Assembly (NCBI RefSeq): GCF_024741135.1
Contig: NZ_JANSUY010000007.1
Coordinates: 124,001-188,000 of the forward strand
DNA from: Aquiflexum gelatinilyticum
Lineage (GTDB): Bacteria; Bacteroidota; Bacteroidia; Cytophagales; Cyclobacteriaceae
Direction of reading: 5' to 3'
DNA: 64,000 nt
Shown: positions 33,175-42,622 of the stretch, piece after piece
Layout: each line of letters opens with the position of its first letter
Numbering within the stretch: position 1 is the stretch's first letter
Notes under the pieces: model-generated
What the model saw: the letters and a program-made list of their open reading frames with translations, nothing else
What the model was told of the DNA's origin: nothing
Databases searched by the model: none
Position numbers and translations under genes: made by a program

Positions 33175-33298
33175 ACAAAAAGGGTATGAATTCGAATAAA
33201 GTTTGATTGCTTGAAGGATACCGGGATTTTCAGATACAAAGTTGAGTTTCTATGTTTGTTCTTTATGGATTGAACTACCTTTAGGAAAACATCAGAAA

Positions 33299-34357
33299 AT
33301 GCGTGAAATCATCGTTATCGGAGCTGGACTGAGTGGGCTTACTGTTGCTTATAACCTTCGGAAACGGGGGATTTTTTGTAAAATATTAGAAGCACAGGAT
33401 AGGATTGGGGGAAGGATTCAAACCGTATTCGGGAAGGCTGGTACTCCCATGGAAATGGGGGCGACTTGGTTTGGAGATGTCCATGTACATCTTTTAAAGC
33501 TGCTTCAGGAGTTGGAAATCGGCTTTTTCAAGCAAAAAGAAGAGGGCATCGCCTTGTTTGAGACCATGTCCTTTGAGCCTCCCCATCAATATTATATCCC
33601 CGCTTCGGAGTCTTCTTCCTACCGGGTTCAGGGGGGTACTTCGTCTCTGATCTCCGCTTTGGCAAAATATGTAAGAGAGGAAAACATCATCCTCAACACG
33701 CACATTCTTGAAATAAGCGAAGACAATGATCAACTCATACTGATGGACCAAAATGGCAAGGAAAACCTTTGTCATCATCTTGTGGTTGCGATGCCTCCTA
33801 GGATTTTTTCCTACGGCATCAAGGTACATCCTGAGCTGCCCCGAGAAGCTTCCGAAATCCTTCAAAACGTTCAAACTTGGATGAGTGGCTCGGTAAAATT
33901 TGCTGTGGAATATGCTTCCCCTTTTTGGAGAGAAAAAGGATTTTCAGGGAACGTTTACAGCCAATCAGGGCTGGCAACTGAAATATATGACCACACTGAT
34001 TTTGAGGAGTCAAAGTTTGCCCTCAAAGGATTCTTGAACGGCAGCGCATCTCATTTTAGTCCGGAAGAGAGGAAGAAGAGGGTTGTTCAACAACTTGTAC
34101 AATACTACGGGCAGGAAGCGGCAGAATTCCTCAGCTACTCCGATAAAATCTGGGACGACAAATACATCAAGTCTCCCCAAGACGGGTTTTTGCTTCCCCA
34201 TCAGAACAACGGCCATCAGGTTTTCAATGGATCTTTTATGGGAGGCAAGCTCTTTTTGTGTGGAGCTGAGACTGCCAAAACCTATGGTGGCTATATGGAC
34301 GGTGCGGTAAAGGCAGCCAATGTGGTCTCAGAAAATTTATTCAGCCAAATCTTATGA
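33299..34357 (+). CDS. FAD-dependent amine oxidase family protein
   Basis: The ATG at 33299 puts the dinucleotide-binding motif at the very start (MREIIVIGAGLSGLTVAYNL), as usual for the family; an upstream TTG would add an unlikely tail. The second signature, LEAQDRIGGRIQT, follows near residue 33. The C-terminus carries the FAD-contact motif LFLCGAETAKTYGGYMDGAV. With 352 residues it is shorter than most monoamine oxidases (about 450), so part of the substrate domain is reduced. The stop codon overlaps the next gene's ATG, so the two are coupled. Substrate unknown. Confidence 0.87.
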   Translation: MREIIVIGAGLSGLTVAYNLRKRGIFCKILEAQDRIGGRIQTVFGKAGTPMEMGATWFGDVHVHLLKLLQELEIGFFKQKEEGIALFETMSFEPPHQYYIPASESSSYRVQGGTSSLISALAKYVREENIILNTHILEISEDNDQLILMDQNGKENLCHHLVVAMPPRIFSYGIKVHPELPREASEILQNVQTWMSGSVKFAVEYASPFWREKGFSGNVYSQSGLATEIYDHTDFEESKFALKGFLNGSASHFSPEERKKRVVQQLVQYYGQEAAEFLSYSDKIWDDKYIKSPQDGFLLPHQNNGHQVFNGSFMGGKLFLCGAETAKTYGGYMDGAVKAANVVSENLFSQIL

Positions 34358-35166
34358 AAAAACTTTTGTTGCAGATCGCCTCGGTCTTATTGCCCAACAT
34401 GGTCGTAGGAAGGGCATATCAGGCACTGACCAACCCACAGATCAAGATGCTACGTGCACATGAAATCGAAATTCTGGAAAGGGCAGAAAAAGAACAGATC
34501 CATTTCAACGGATTTTTGATCCAAACATACAAATGGGGAAGTGGCTCCAAAAAAGTCCTTTTGATCCATGGATGGGAAGGTCAGTCCGGGAATTTTGCTG
34601 AAATCATAGAGGGTCTGTTGCGTGCCGATTACACCGTCTTTGCTTTTGACGGTCCCTCACATGGTAACAGTTCCAAAGGTCCGACAAGTCTGATGGAATT
34701 CACCAAATTGGTGGGAGAGATGATCAGAAAGTTTGAGGTGAGCAAGTTGGTCAGCCATTCCTTTGGAGGTGTAGCCACGACATATTCACTGAGTACCAAT
34801 CCCGACATCCGGATCGAAAGATATGTCTTGCTTACTGCGCCAGATAAGTTTTCTGAGCGGATTGACCATGTTGCAAAACAGATGGGGATTTCTGAAAATG
34901 TAAAAAGAAAACTGATACAAAGGTTAAAGAAAGAAACCGGGATGGAAGTGAGTGAGTTGAATGTTTCTTTGTTTGTCAAAAAGATTAACGTAGTAAAAGG
35001 GTTGATCCTTCAGGATAAAAATGACAGGATTGTACCTCTTTCCCAATCCAAGGCAGTACATCTAAACTGGAAAGCTTCGACTTTGGAAGTCCTTGAGGGA
35101 ACTGGCCACTTCAGGATTTTGCGTGATCAAAAAGTAGTGGACAGGATTGTAGCTTTCTTGGGATAG
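34354..35166 (+). CDS. alpha/beta hydrolase
   Basis: The 270-residue protein has the oxyanion-hole motif LLIHGWEGQSGNF near residue 70, the nucleophile elbow VSHSFGG (S-x-S-x-G form) near 130, an Asp in QDKNDRIVPLS near 225 and the catalytic His in GTGHFRI near 248. These are the complete triad of the fold. Its ATG overlaps the stop of the FAD oxidase gene. The reaction could be an ester or thioester cleavage; nothing in sequence decides. Confidence 0.88.
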   Translation: MKKLLLQIASVLLPNMVVGRAYQALTNPQIKMLRAHEIEILERAEKEQIHFNGFLIQTYKWGSGSKKVLLIHGWEGQSGNFAEIIEGLLRADYTVFAFDGPSHGNSSKGPTSLMEFTKLVGEMIRKFEVSKLVSHSFGGVATTYSLSTNPDIRIERYVLLTAPDKFSERIDHVAKQMGISENVKRKLIQRLKKETGMEVSELNVSLFVKKINVVKGLILQDKNDRIVPLSQSKAVHLNWKASTLEVLEGTGHFRILRDQKVVDRIVAFLG

Positions 35167-35202
35167 TCACCTCAGAAGGTTCAATGGCTAAAATTGAGAA
35201 TC

Positions 35203-35835
35203 TTAGCCGCCATTGACTTTCATGGTTTCATTGTCAAACCTGTAGACGACACCATTGTCCAATTCTATTTCCAAATCAAAAATAAGTTCTAAGTTCCCGG
35301 AAGGTACGCCGATAAATTTGAGGTAAAGCCGCTCATTCTTGAGGAATCTGTGTCTGTTGTTAATGAAATCGGTCAGGTTATATTCCTGCTGAAAATTCTG
35401 GGTAAGGACGAATTTTTCATTGATCACAGCGCCTTCCTCCAAGGTTTCGTTTTCATTGACAATAAGATTTTTTTTATTGATGATCCTGATTGACCTCAGC
35501 GTTTCAATGGAGTAAGATTCAGGTGGGCTGCAGGCATAGGCTGTATTCAAAAAGAAAGAAACCTTTTCTTGGCTTTTGATTTCGCTGACAGGCTTCAGTC
35601 CTGAGACCCAAAATGCCTTGTATAAAGTCTGATGGAAATAGTACCGGTTTGGATCAAAGGCAAAATTCTTGTCAGCGCGAAACAGTGTTTCTATAGAAAA
35701 AGTGGTGATGGCGAAATCTTCTGTTTCAAAGACAGGATTACAGCCACAGGGACCGTTGCATTGGTCGATACAGGAAACCGGCACAATCCCCATAAATAGT
35801 AACAGTAATAAACCGGAGGCAAGATTCTTTGTCAT
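35203..35835 (-). CDS. hypothetical lipoprotein
   Basis: The 210-residue product has a signal peptide ending VSC with Cys22 as lipid anchor, followed by a Cys-rich start (CIDQCNGPCGCNP). The rest is strand-rich with no recognised domain. It is a likely surface or periplasmic protein and stands alone, convergent with the hydrolase gene. Confidence 0.68.
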   Translation of the reverse strand: MTKNLASGLLLLLFMGIVPVSCIDQCNGPCGCNPVFETEDFAITTFSIETLFRADKNFAFDPNRYYFHQTLYKAFWVSGLKPVSEIKSQEKVSFFLNTAYACSPPESYSIETLRSIRIINKKNLIVNENETLEEGAVINEKFVLTQNFQQEYNLTDFINNRHRFLKNERLYLKFIGVPSGNLELIFDLEIELDNGVVYRFDNETMKVNGG

Positions 35836-36137
35836 TATACTTGGATTTTGGGAATTAATTTAACCAAACCTAATAGTTTTGAAACAAAAAAACTGATAAG
35901 AAGTTTTGATGTCTTTTATAAAATATTTGACAAAGAAGACTTTTTCAATAGTGATTGGATTAAATGATCAAATGGTTTTTTGATCAGTGTTTTTTAAGTA
36001 TTGAATTTCCCGATTCTTAATTATGGATAGCGCTTAGGGAATCACTTTAGCCATTTTGTCAATTTGAAAGCTATAGGATGGGATATTTTATTCATAGTTT
36101 CTATATTCATATTCTTTTTAATTTAACCATAAACCAC
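35836..36137. other. gene-free gap
   Basis: About 300 bp between divergent genes. It is A+T-rich and must carry promoters for both sides, but I see no clear motif, repeat or small gene. Confidence 0.5.
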
Positions 36138-36602
36138 ATGTCCCTAATCCAAATCAACGAAAGACCGGAGTTTACATCAAATGAAAAGATCAACAAAAGG
36201 ATCAATTGTTTTTCGAACCTGATCCATGAATTAAGGAAAAGACAGCTTTCAGAAAAGGAGGTGGAAACCATCAATGCTGAAATCCAAAACATCAATTCCA
36301 TCTCTATTTCTGAAAAAGACTTCGCCAAGGCCCTCACCAAATCACAAAGCAATGTGTTAAAGGTGATTGAAAAGGAGTCAAAGCTTGTGGTAAAGAACCA
36401 TTACCGTAACCTGTGGCTTGTCCTGGGCATGTCAACTTTTGGAGTTCCTCTCGGTGTTGCATTTGGGATTTCCATAGGGAATTTGGCCTTCCTTGGTTTA
36501 GGGCTTCCGATTGGAATGGCTATCGGAGTTGGATTTGGTATTACATTGGATGCCAAGGCAGCCAAAGAAGGAAGGCAACTAGATGTGGTTTTGACACCCT
36601 GA
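36138..36602 (+). CDS. small protein with glycine-rich hydrophobic C-terminus
   Basis: I choose the ATG at 36138 (MSLIQINERPEFTSNEKINK); an in-frame ATG 60 bp up would add an unusual tail. Residues 1-95 are charged and helical, and 105-145 form two hydrophobic stretches rich in glycine (GVPLGVAFGISIGNLAFLGL, GLPIGMAIGVGFGITL), like a glycine zipper or hairpin membrane insertion. No family is recognised. It precedes the two MDR oxidoreductases on the same strand. Confidence 0.65.
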   Translation: MSLIQINERPEFTSNEKINKRINCFSNLIHELRKRQLSEKEVETINAEIQNINSISISEKDFAKALTKSQSNVLKVIEKESKLVVKNHYRNLWLVLGMSTFGVPLGVAFGISIGNLAFLGLGLPIGMAIGVGFGITLDAKAAKEGRQLDVVLTP

Positions 36603-36641
36603 TTTGATCTTTTATCCACCCGGTTTATGTAAATGACCTAT

Positions 36642-37604
36642 ATGAAAGCTGCTGTATATTATCAATATGGACCTCCTGAACTGATTCAGGTCAAGGAAAT
36701 TCCTAAACCCATACCTAAGCATGACGAGGTACTTGTTAGGGTTCATGCCACGACAGTAAACAGAACAGATTGTGCGATTCTCCGTGCCCATCCTTTTATC
36801 ATGAGATTTTTCACAGGATTGACCAAGCCAAGTAATCCCGTGCTGGGGACTGATTTTGCAGGAATGGTAGAGGGGCTTGGCAAATCCGTAAAAGGCTTTA
36901 GATTCGGTGATCGGATTTTTGGCTTTACTGACCAGGGAATGAGTTCTCAGGCAGAATACCTTGTCTGCAAAACAGAGAAATTCATTAGCCACATGCCCAA
37001 AAACATAAGTTTCCAACAGGCCGCTGCAAGTATAGAAGGTGCCCACTATGCCATCAACTTTATCAACAAAGTCAAGTTGGAAGTGGGACAAAGGGCTTTT
37101 GTCAATGGTGCAAGCGGTGCCATCGGGTCGGCTATGGTGCAGCTGTTGAAGTATCAAGGTCTCCATGTAACGGCTACCTGCACATATAAAAACTTGGGAC
37201 TGATCAGTTCTTTGGGAGTAGATAAAGTCATTGACTATGAAAAGGAAGATTTCACGCTAATCGGGGAAACTTTTGATTATGTTTTTGACGCTGTAGGTAA
37301 AAGCAGTTTTGGAAAATGCAAACCAATTCTGAAGCCTAAAGGGATTTACATTTCCTCAGAGTTGGGACCCAAAAACCAAAACCCAATCTTAGCACTTGTC
37401 ACGCCTTTGATGGGGGGAAAGCAAGTCAAATTCCCTTTTCCTTACGACATTAAAACAAGTTTGGCTTTGGTGAAGAATATGATGGAAGAAGGAAAGTTCA
37501 TGCCACTTATAGACAGAGAATATTCATTAAATGACATTTCCAAAGCATATGCTTATGTCGAAACAGGTCAAAAAACAGGGAATGTAACCATCAACCTTTT
37601 TTAG
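36642..37604 (+). CDS. NAD(P)-dependent MDR oxidoreductase, first of a tandem pair
   Basis: The ATG at 36642 (MKAAVYYQYG) fits the family start. The 320-residue protein has the quinone-oxidoreductase-like N-terminal barrel with HATTVNRTDC and LGTDFAGMVEG, and a Rossmann part with the motif VNGASGAIGSAMVQL. The residues that bind catalytic and structural zinc in alcohol dehydrogenases are missing, so it belongs to the zinc-less quinone reductase/enoyl reductase branch. A close paralogue follows 42 bp downstream. Substrate unknown. Confidence 0.88.
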   Translation: MKAAVYYQYGPPELIQVKEIPKPIPKHDEVLVRVHATTVNRTDCAILRAHPFIMRFFTGLTKPSNPVLGTDFAGMVEGLGKSVKGFRFGDRIFGFTDQGMSSQAEYLVCKTEKFISHMPKNISFQQAAASIEGAHYAINFINKVKLEVGQRAFVNGASGAIGSAMVQLLKYQGLHVTATCTYKNLGLISSLGVDKVIDYEKEDFTLIGETFDYVFDAVGKSSFGKCKPILKPKGIYISSELGPKNQNPILALVTPLMGGKQVKFPFPYDIKTSLALVKNMMEEGKFMPLIDREYSLNDISKAYAYVETGQKTGNVTINLF

Positions 37605-37646
37605 AAACAGCCGTTTTTCCAATCAATTTTCCACTAATCTCTTCCA

Positions 37647-38609
37647 ATGAAAGCCATTGTTAATTCTAAATATGGGACACCTGATGTCCTTCAATTGATG
37701 GAAGTCCCAAAACCTGTTCCAAAAGATACTGAGGTTTTGATAAAAGTCCATGCCACCACAGTCAATAGAACAGATTGCGGATTTAGAAAGCCGGATTACT
37801 TTATCATCAGATTGTTCAATGGCTTTTTTAAACCTAAAGTAAAAATCCTGGGATCAGAATTTGCAGGAACAGTGGAGTCTTTTGGTTCCAAGGTCAGTGG
37901 CTTTAAAACAGGCGATGAGGTATTTGGATTAAGTACCAAAAAATTCGGGGCACATGCCGAATATATCTGTGTTCCGGAGTCAGGTTCTATAGCTATCAAA
38001 CCTGTGAACTTTACATTTGAGGAGGCGGCCGCAGTTTGTGACGGACTGATGCTTGCAAATGGATTCCTTAAGGATCTCGATTACTCCAAACCTCAAAAAA
38101 TCCTCATCAATGGTGCATCAGGGTCAATAGGGACAGCTGGAGTGCAATTGGCGAAATTCTTTGGGGCTGAAGTAACGGCAGTTTGTAATACCAAGAGTAT
38201 GGACCTTGTCAGGTCATTGGGAGCAGATGAAGTCATTGACTATACAAAGAAAGACTTTACACTTGCAGGCAATGACTTTGATTTTGTCTTTGATGCGGTG
38301 GGGAAAAGTTCCTATTTCAAATGCCGAAAATTACTCAAGCCAAATGGCGTGTATGTTTCGACAGAATTTGGTTACCTAGCCCAAAATGTATTCCTGACCC
38401 TATTGACACCTTTATTCGGAGGAAAAAAGGTTAAGTTCCCGATTGTGACAGACAGTAAGTCAGACATTGTTTTTTTCAAAGAACTGATCGAATCAGGGAA
38501 GTACCGGGCAGTAATTGACCGGCGGTATCCTTTGTCTAAAATCATTGAAGCCACCAAATATGTAGAGACAAAGGAGAAGGTCGGCAACGTAGTGATAGAT
38601 ATAGGATAA
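37647..38609 (+). CDS. NAD(P)-dependent MDR oxidoreductase, second of a tandem pair
   Basis: This 320-residue protein matches the preceding gene product along its whole length: HATTVNRTDC, LGSEFAGTVES, INGASGSIGTAGVQLAKF, KVIDY/EVIDY and the end GNVVIDI. Zinc ligands are absent here too. The pair arose by tandem duplication and may have split substrates or form heteromers. A VOC protein gene follows after 48 bp. Confidence 0.88.
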   Translation: MKAIVNSKYGTPDVLQLMEVPKPVPKDTEVLIKVHATTVNRTDCGFRKPDYFIIRLFNGFFKPKVKILGSEFAGTVESFGSKVSGFKTGDEVFGLSTKKFGAHAEYICVPESGSIAIKPVNFTFEEAAAVCDGLMLANGFLKDLDYSKPQKILINGASGSIGTAGVQLAKFFGAEVTAVCNTKSMDLVRSLGADEVIDYTKKDFTLAGNDFDFVFDAVGKSSYFKCRKLLKPNGVYVSTEFGYLAQNVFLTLLTPLFGGKKVKFPIVTDSKSDIVFFKELIESGKYRAVIDRRYPLSKIIEATKYVETKEKVGNVVIDIG

Positions 38610-38657
38610 GGGTTTTTTGGAATCCTTATATTTCATTTTTTTTTTCAGATCTTTAAT

Positions 38658-39167
38658 ATGAATATTGACCAATTTGCCATGAAAAAATTGAGCTTCTATA
38701 TCTTGGGAATAATAACAGCTTTTTGTTTTGGGTTTCTGATAAAACCTACAGAGTCGATTTCAAACCAAATCAACAACGACGAAACTTTAGAAAATATGAA
38801 ACTAGGTGCATTTTCAGTCAGTCTGAGTGTCAAGGACCTGCAAGCTTCCAAGGCTTTTTATGAAAACCTTGGGTTTACACAATTTGCAGGCTCCATGGAG
38901 CAAAATTACCTCATCATGAAAAATGAAAAAACCCTTATCGGACTGTTTCAGGGAATGTTTGAAGGAAACATCCTGACATTTAATCCCGGATGGGATGAAA
39001 ATGCGGTTGAACTTGAATCCTTTGATGATATTAGAGCCATCCAAAAGCATTTGAAATCAAAAGGTGTCAAATTGGATGCTGAAGCAGATGAGAATTCTTC
39101 CGGCCCGGCAAGTTTGATGCTAAGAGATCCCGACGGGAATTTGATTTTGCTGGACCAACACCTGTAA
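38658..39167 (+). CDS. VOC-family (glyoxalase-like) protein with N-terminal hydrophobic anchor
   Basis: The 169-residue protein carries a hydrophobic segment (FYILGIITAFCFGFLI, about residues 12-27) before a VOC domain from about 50: LGAFSVSLSVKDLQASKAFY, NLGFTQFAG, and the end GPASLMLRDPDGNLILLDQH. The ATG at 38679 is a second possible start. VOC domains bind metal and small ligands or act as lyases and dioxygenases. The anchor, which may be a signal peptide, is unusual for the family and points to a place at or outside the inner membrane. Confidence 0.82.
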   Translation: MNIDQFAMKKLSFYILGIITAFCFGFLIKPTESISNQINNDETLENMKLGAFSVSLSVKDLQASKAFYENLGFTQFAGSMEQNYLIMKNEKTLIGLFQGMFEGNILTFNPGWDENAVELESFDDIRAIQKHLKSKGVKLDAEADENSSGPASLMLRDPDGNLILLDQHL

Positions 39168-39456
39168 TTGAGGTAGGTTGCTTAAAATCAAAAAAAGAAA
39201 CCTATATGCCTTGATCTTTTTGTTCAATTCATTGTAGACAAAGTTTTGGAAGGGAAACTTTATTTTTTTGAAAAGTATTGTGTTATTTTTTAGTAGTATG
39301 CTTAATGGTAAAAAATTTAAAAAAATGATTTTTACTCCATGTTTTAGGCTATTTGTATGCAAAATTAACCTATTGAATAATACGCATTTACAATTATTTT
39401 TCTAAATTGCTAGAGAAGTTTTTAAAATTCATCACTTAACTTATTTAATCTTAGAT

Positions 39457-39795
39457 ATGCCAATAATCAAAGAGATTACAATTTCGGGCATTCAACCAAA
39501 TGGAGATCTTGTTTTGCCTAATAATGGAATTACCGAAGTGGAAAAAGGAGATAAAGTGATTTGGATCATAGGCCCCACCTCAGGTGTTAAAAAAATAAAT
39601 AAAATCGAAAAAAGTGGAGGAGATGAGGTATTTAGTAAAAAACCTGCTAAGAAACTTTTTTCAAAAAGATGGGTGGGTACTATAAGCAACACTGTTCGGA
39701 ATGGCGCAGAGCAAAAGTATGATATTCATTATACAGCTGAGGGAAGCACAGAAGTAGTTGTATTTGATCCAAAAATTATAGTGAACTCCCGATAA
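39457..39795 (+). CDS. small beta-rich protein, first of a paralogous pair
   Basis: This 112-residue protein has no signal peptide and no family I recognise. It aligns over its length with the next gene product: EITISGIQPNGDLVLPNNGI / YITIEGIESRGKLKLSDKGI, then GDKVIWIIGPTSGVKKINKI / GDLVIWDIVPDEGVVRVNKI, WVGTI / WLGVI, YDIHYTAEG / YTIEYTAKD and FDPKIIVNS / FDPKIQVNS. The strand pattern suggests a beta-sandwich, perhaps cupredoxin-like without the copper ligands. The pair precedes an adenylate cyclase gene and may supply or modulate its input; that is inference. Confidence 0.72.
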   Translation: MPIIKEITISGIQPNGDLVLPNNGITEVEKGDKVIWIIGPTSGVKKINKIEKSGGDEVFSKKPAKKLFSKRWVGTISNTVRNGAEQKYDIHYTAEGSTEVVVFDPKIIVNSR

Positions 39796-39987
39796 GTCAA
39801 GTGTAAAAAAACAGAAAGGGAAGTTTTGAACCTGCCTTCGGGTAGACCAAGATTCAATTTAATTAAAGGTTTTTTTTCGAAAAAACCGAATAATATTTGT
39901 TCAAGTTCTCTGAATTTCAGAGCAGGATTATTTTGATTTGCTTATTATTTGTCATGAGTCCATTTTCAACCATAAATTTTTAAAGCC

Positions 39988-40314
39988 ATGAAAATTCATT
40001 ATATCACCATTGAAGGAATAGAGTCTAGAGGAAAATTAAAGCTCTCGGATAAAGGAATCACAAAAGTGAATCCGGGAGATTTGGTGATTTGGGATATAGT
40101 TCCTGACGAAGGAGTCGTCAGGGTGAACAAAATCCTTAAAGACGAAAACTCCAACAATGTTTTCAGCATTGGGCCGGTAAGAATAAAAAACTCCACAGCA
40201 TGGTTGGGGGTGATAAATCCAACAATTCCTCAGGCTGAGGAAGATTATACCATCGAATACACCGCAAAAGACAAGGATTTTAGATTTGATCCTAAAATTC
40301 AAGTTAACTCTTGA
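39988..40314 (+). CDS. small beta-rich protein, second of a paralogous pair
   Basis: The 108-residue protein is the paralogue of the 39457 product, with conserved GDLVIWDIVPD, NVFSIGP, WLGVINPTIP, YTIEYTAKD and the end FDPKIQVNS. There is no signal peptide. Its stop codon lies eight bases before the cyclase ATG, so co-transcription with the cyclase is likely. Function unknown. Confidence 0.75.
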   Translation: MKIHYITIEGIESRGKLKLSDKGITKVNPGDLVIWDIVPDEGVVRVNKILKDENSNNVFSIGPVRIKNSTAWLGVINPTIPQAEEDYTIEYTAKDKDFRFDPKIQVNS

Positions 40315-40322
40315 CCCCGCTT

Positions 40323-42107
40323 ATGAGATTCAAGATTAAAAGACATTTTTTTTCATTGACATGTTTTTTCTGTCTTTTATACCTCCATGTTTTTGCGCAA
40401 GATCAAAAACTAGCAGATAGTCTTGCAAAAGTTTATGAGCAAGGAAATGTGCCTGATGAAGATAAACTTGAGCTTTTAAGAAATCTCTCTTTCAATGAAA
40501 TGAGGGATCTTGACTTGGGTCTGCGCTATGCTGAGGAACTGATTGATCTGTCAGAAAAGCTTGGAAATGACCTTTACCTATATCGTGGGTATTTGCAAAA
40601 AGGAAATAAAATCAGGTACCAAGGTGATTTGGACTTGGCATTGGATGCTTATTTTAAAAGTGCTCAGGCAGCCAAAAAAGCCAAATACAAAATAGGGGAG
40701 GGAACGACATACATTGCAGTAGCTGATGTTTATTCTTTTTCCAACAACCCTACCAATGCGATGCTTTATTACCATAAGGCGATTTCCACTCTCAGGGAGG
40801 CAGATGATTCCGTTGCATTGGCTTCTGCTATACTCAATGCAGGAGATGAGCACCTTAATTTGAAGAATTATGATTCTGCTTTGGTTTATTTTAGGGAATC
40901 AGAATTGATTTTTGAAAATGTGGATTATCCGACAGGGAAAGCCTTTAGCCTAGGAAATTTAGGAATGGTTTACGCCAATTTTGGGCAAAGCGACCTGGCT
41001 GAAAAAAACATCAACGAAGCGATTTCAATTTTGGAAGAATTGGGAAATTTTTATCCTATCTGCACCTACCTTATCTCCATGTCAGATATTTATTTGGAAA
41101 AGGGCGATATCCTTATGGCGATGAACTACGCAGCAAGAAGCTTAAAACTTGCACAAGTTCATGGACTTAAGGAGCAAATTTCTGATGCAAACCTCAAACT
41201 TTCTGAACTATATGAAAAAGAAGGGGACTTAAAAAAGTCCCTTGTCTATTTCAAAGACCACATAGCATATAGGGACAGCATCAATAACCTTAAATCTGTT
41301 CAAAATATGGCTGATCTCAGGACTGATTTTGAGGTTTCTCAAAAACAGATTGAAGTAGATCACTTAAATAAAGAAAGGGAAAACCAAAGAATAATCCTGA
41401 TTTCTTTGGTAGTCATAATGGTTTTGGGGATTATTATTTTGGCGACCTTGTTTTGGTATTATAAAAATATCCAGAAAGAAAAGAAAAGGTCTGAAACCTT
41501 GTTGCTCAATATCCTGCCTTTAGAAACTGCCAAAGAGCTGAAATTAAATGGAAAAGTTGAAGCTGTCAAAGCGGAAAAGGTAACTGTGTTATTCACTGAT
41601 TTTGTTGAGTTTTCTACTTTGGCAGAAAAAATTGAGCCAGAAAAATTGGTGCAAAGCATAGATTTTTATTTCAAAAAATTTGATGAAATCATCACCAAAT
41701 ATGGACTCGAAAAAATCAAAACGATTGGAGATTCATACATGTGCGCCGGAGGGATTCCAACTCCTAAAGAGGGCCATGCTTTCAGCATGGTCATGGCGGC
41801 TAAAGAGATGATGGCTTTAGTAGAGAATTCCAAGAATAATAATGACGGCTTGCCCCACTTTGAAGTTAGGATAGGAATACACACAGGACCTGTCGTAGCT
41901 GGAATTGTCGGCATCAAAAAATGGCAATATGATATATGGGGGGATACTGTAAACATTGCCTCAAGGATGGAATCCGCTTCTGTTCCGGGTAAGATCAATA
42001 TTTCTGAAAGTACCTATAATGAAATCAAAAATGAGTTTAAATGTGAATATAGGGGGGAGATTGAAGTGAAAAACAGGGGACTGTTGAAAATGTATTTTTT
42101 GACCTGA
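40323..42107 (+). CDS. TPR class III adenylate cyclase, membrane-anchored
   Basis: The ATG at 40323 gives a signal peptide (FFSLTCFFCLLYLHVFA-Q). TPR repeats fill about residues 50-330 and should lie in the periplasm. A membrane span follows (IILISLVVIMVLGIIILATL, about 360-380), then a cytosolic class III cyclase domain. Metal-binding Asp is in VLFTDFVEFS and in KTIGDSYMCAGG. The specificity pair reads Lys (EKIKTIGD) and Asp (QYDIWGDTVN), which is the adenylate, not guanylate, pattern. The order matches the TPR histidine kinase at the window start with the kinase replaced by a cyclase. cAMP made here could feed the Crp/Fnr proteins nearby, but their cAMP sites are not evident. Confidence 0.9.
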   Translation: MRFKIKRHFFSLTCFFCLLYLHVFAQDQKLADSLAKVYEQGNVPDEDKLELLRNLSFNEMRDLDLGLRYAEELIDLSEKLGNDLYLYRGYLQKGNKIRYQGDLDLALDAYFKSAQAAKKAKYKIGEGTTYIAVADVYSFSNNPTNAMLYYHKAISTLREADDSVALASAILNAGDEHLNLKNYDSALVYFRESELIFENVDYPTGKAFSLGNLGMVYANFGQSDLAEKNINEAISILEELGNFYPICTYLISMSDIYLEKGDILMAMNYAARSLKLAQVHGLKEQISDANLKLSELYEKEGDLKKSLVYFKDHIAYRDSINNLKSVQNMADLRTDFEVSQKQIEVDHLNKERENQRIILISLVVIMVLGIIILATLFWYYKNIQKEKKRSETLLLNILPLETAKELKLNGKVEAVKAEKVTVLFTDFVEFSTLAEKIEPEKLVQSIDFYFKKFDEIITKYGLEKIKTIGDSYMCAGGIPTPKEGHAFSMVMAAKEMMALVENSKNNNDGLPHFEVRIGIHTGPVVAGIVGIKKWQYDIWGDTVNIASRMESASVPGKINISESTYNEIKNEFKCEYRGEIEVKNRGLLKMYFLT

Positions 42108-42241
42108 TTTACCAAAAGTAATTCTGGCAAACCGATGCCCCCAAGGATCAATTATTGATCACTTTATTTGGTTTGAATCTTATTTTCGTCTTATCATTGA
42201 TAAGATTTATTTTAAAACTTTAACATCAAGGATACACAATC

Positions 42242-42601
42242 ATGCATAAAGTCAATCTCTCAGAAAAATTTTCACTTTTTCAGGATTATTGGAATCCTAG
42301 AATAGTAGGAGAGCTCAATGGACAACAAGTAAAACTAGTCAAATTCAAGGGGGAGTTTGTCTGGCATAAACATGACCTTGAAGACGAATTGTTTTTTGTG
42401 GTCGCCGGACAATTCAGGATGGAGTTTAGGGATAAAACCGTTGAATTGAAAGAGGGTGAATTTTTGATAGTCCTTAAAGGGGTCGAACACCGTCCTGTGG
42501 CTGAAGAAGAGGTTTCTGTAATGCTTTTTGAACCAGCGACAACATTAAATACAGGCGATCAAAAAGGCACATTGACAAAAGAAAGCCTAGAGAAAATCTA
42601 A
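42242..42601 (+). CDS. cupin-domain protein
   Basis: The 119-residue single-domain cupin has motif 1 as WHKHDLEDELFFVVAGQFRM, with His residues and Glu as metal ligands, and motif 2 as GEFLIVLKGVEHRPVA. Small cupins of this type are isomerase-like or bind small ligands. It stands alone and is convergent with an SDR gene 21 bp away. Confidence 0.87.
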   Translation: MHKVNLSEKFSLFQDYWNPRIVGELNGQQVKLVKFKGEFVWHKHDLEDELFFVVAGQFRMEFRDKTVELKEGEFLIVLKGVEHRPVAEEEVSVMLFEPATTLNTGDQKGTLTKESLEKI

Positions 42602-42622
42602 TTAGGGATTGAAAAAAGGATG

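Noticed and set aside
36612-37166. 184-codon frame on the minus strand
   Set aside because: It is the shadow of the MDR oxidoreductase, whose motifs are complete on the + strand.
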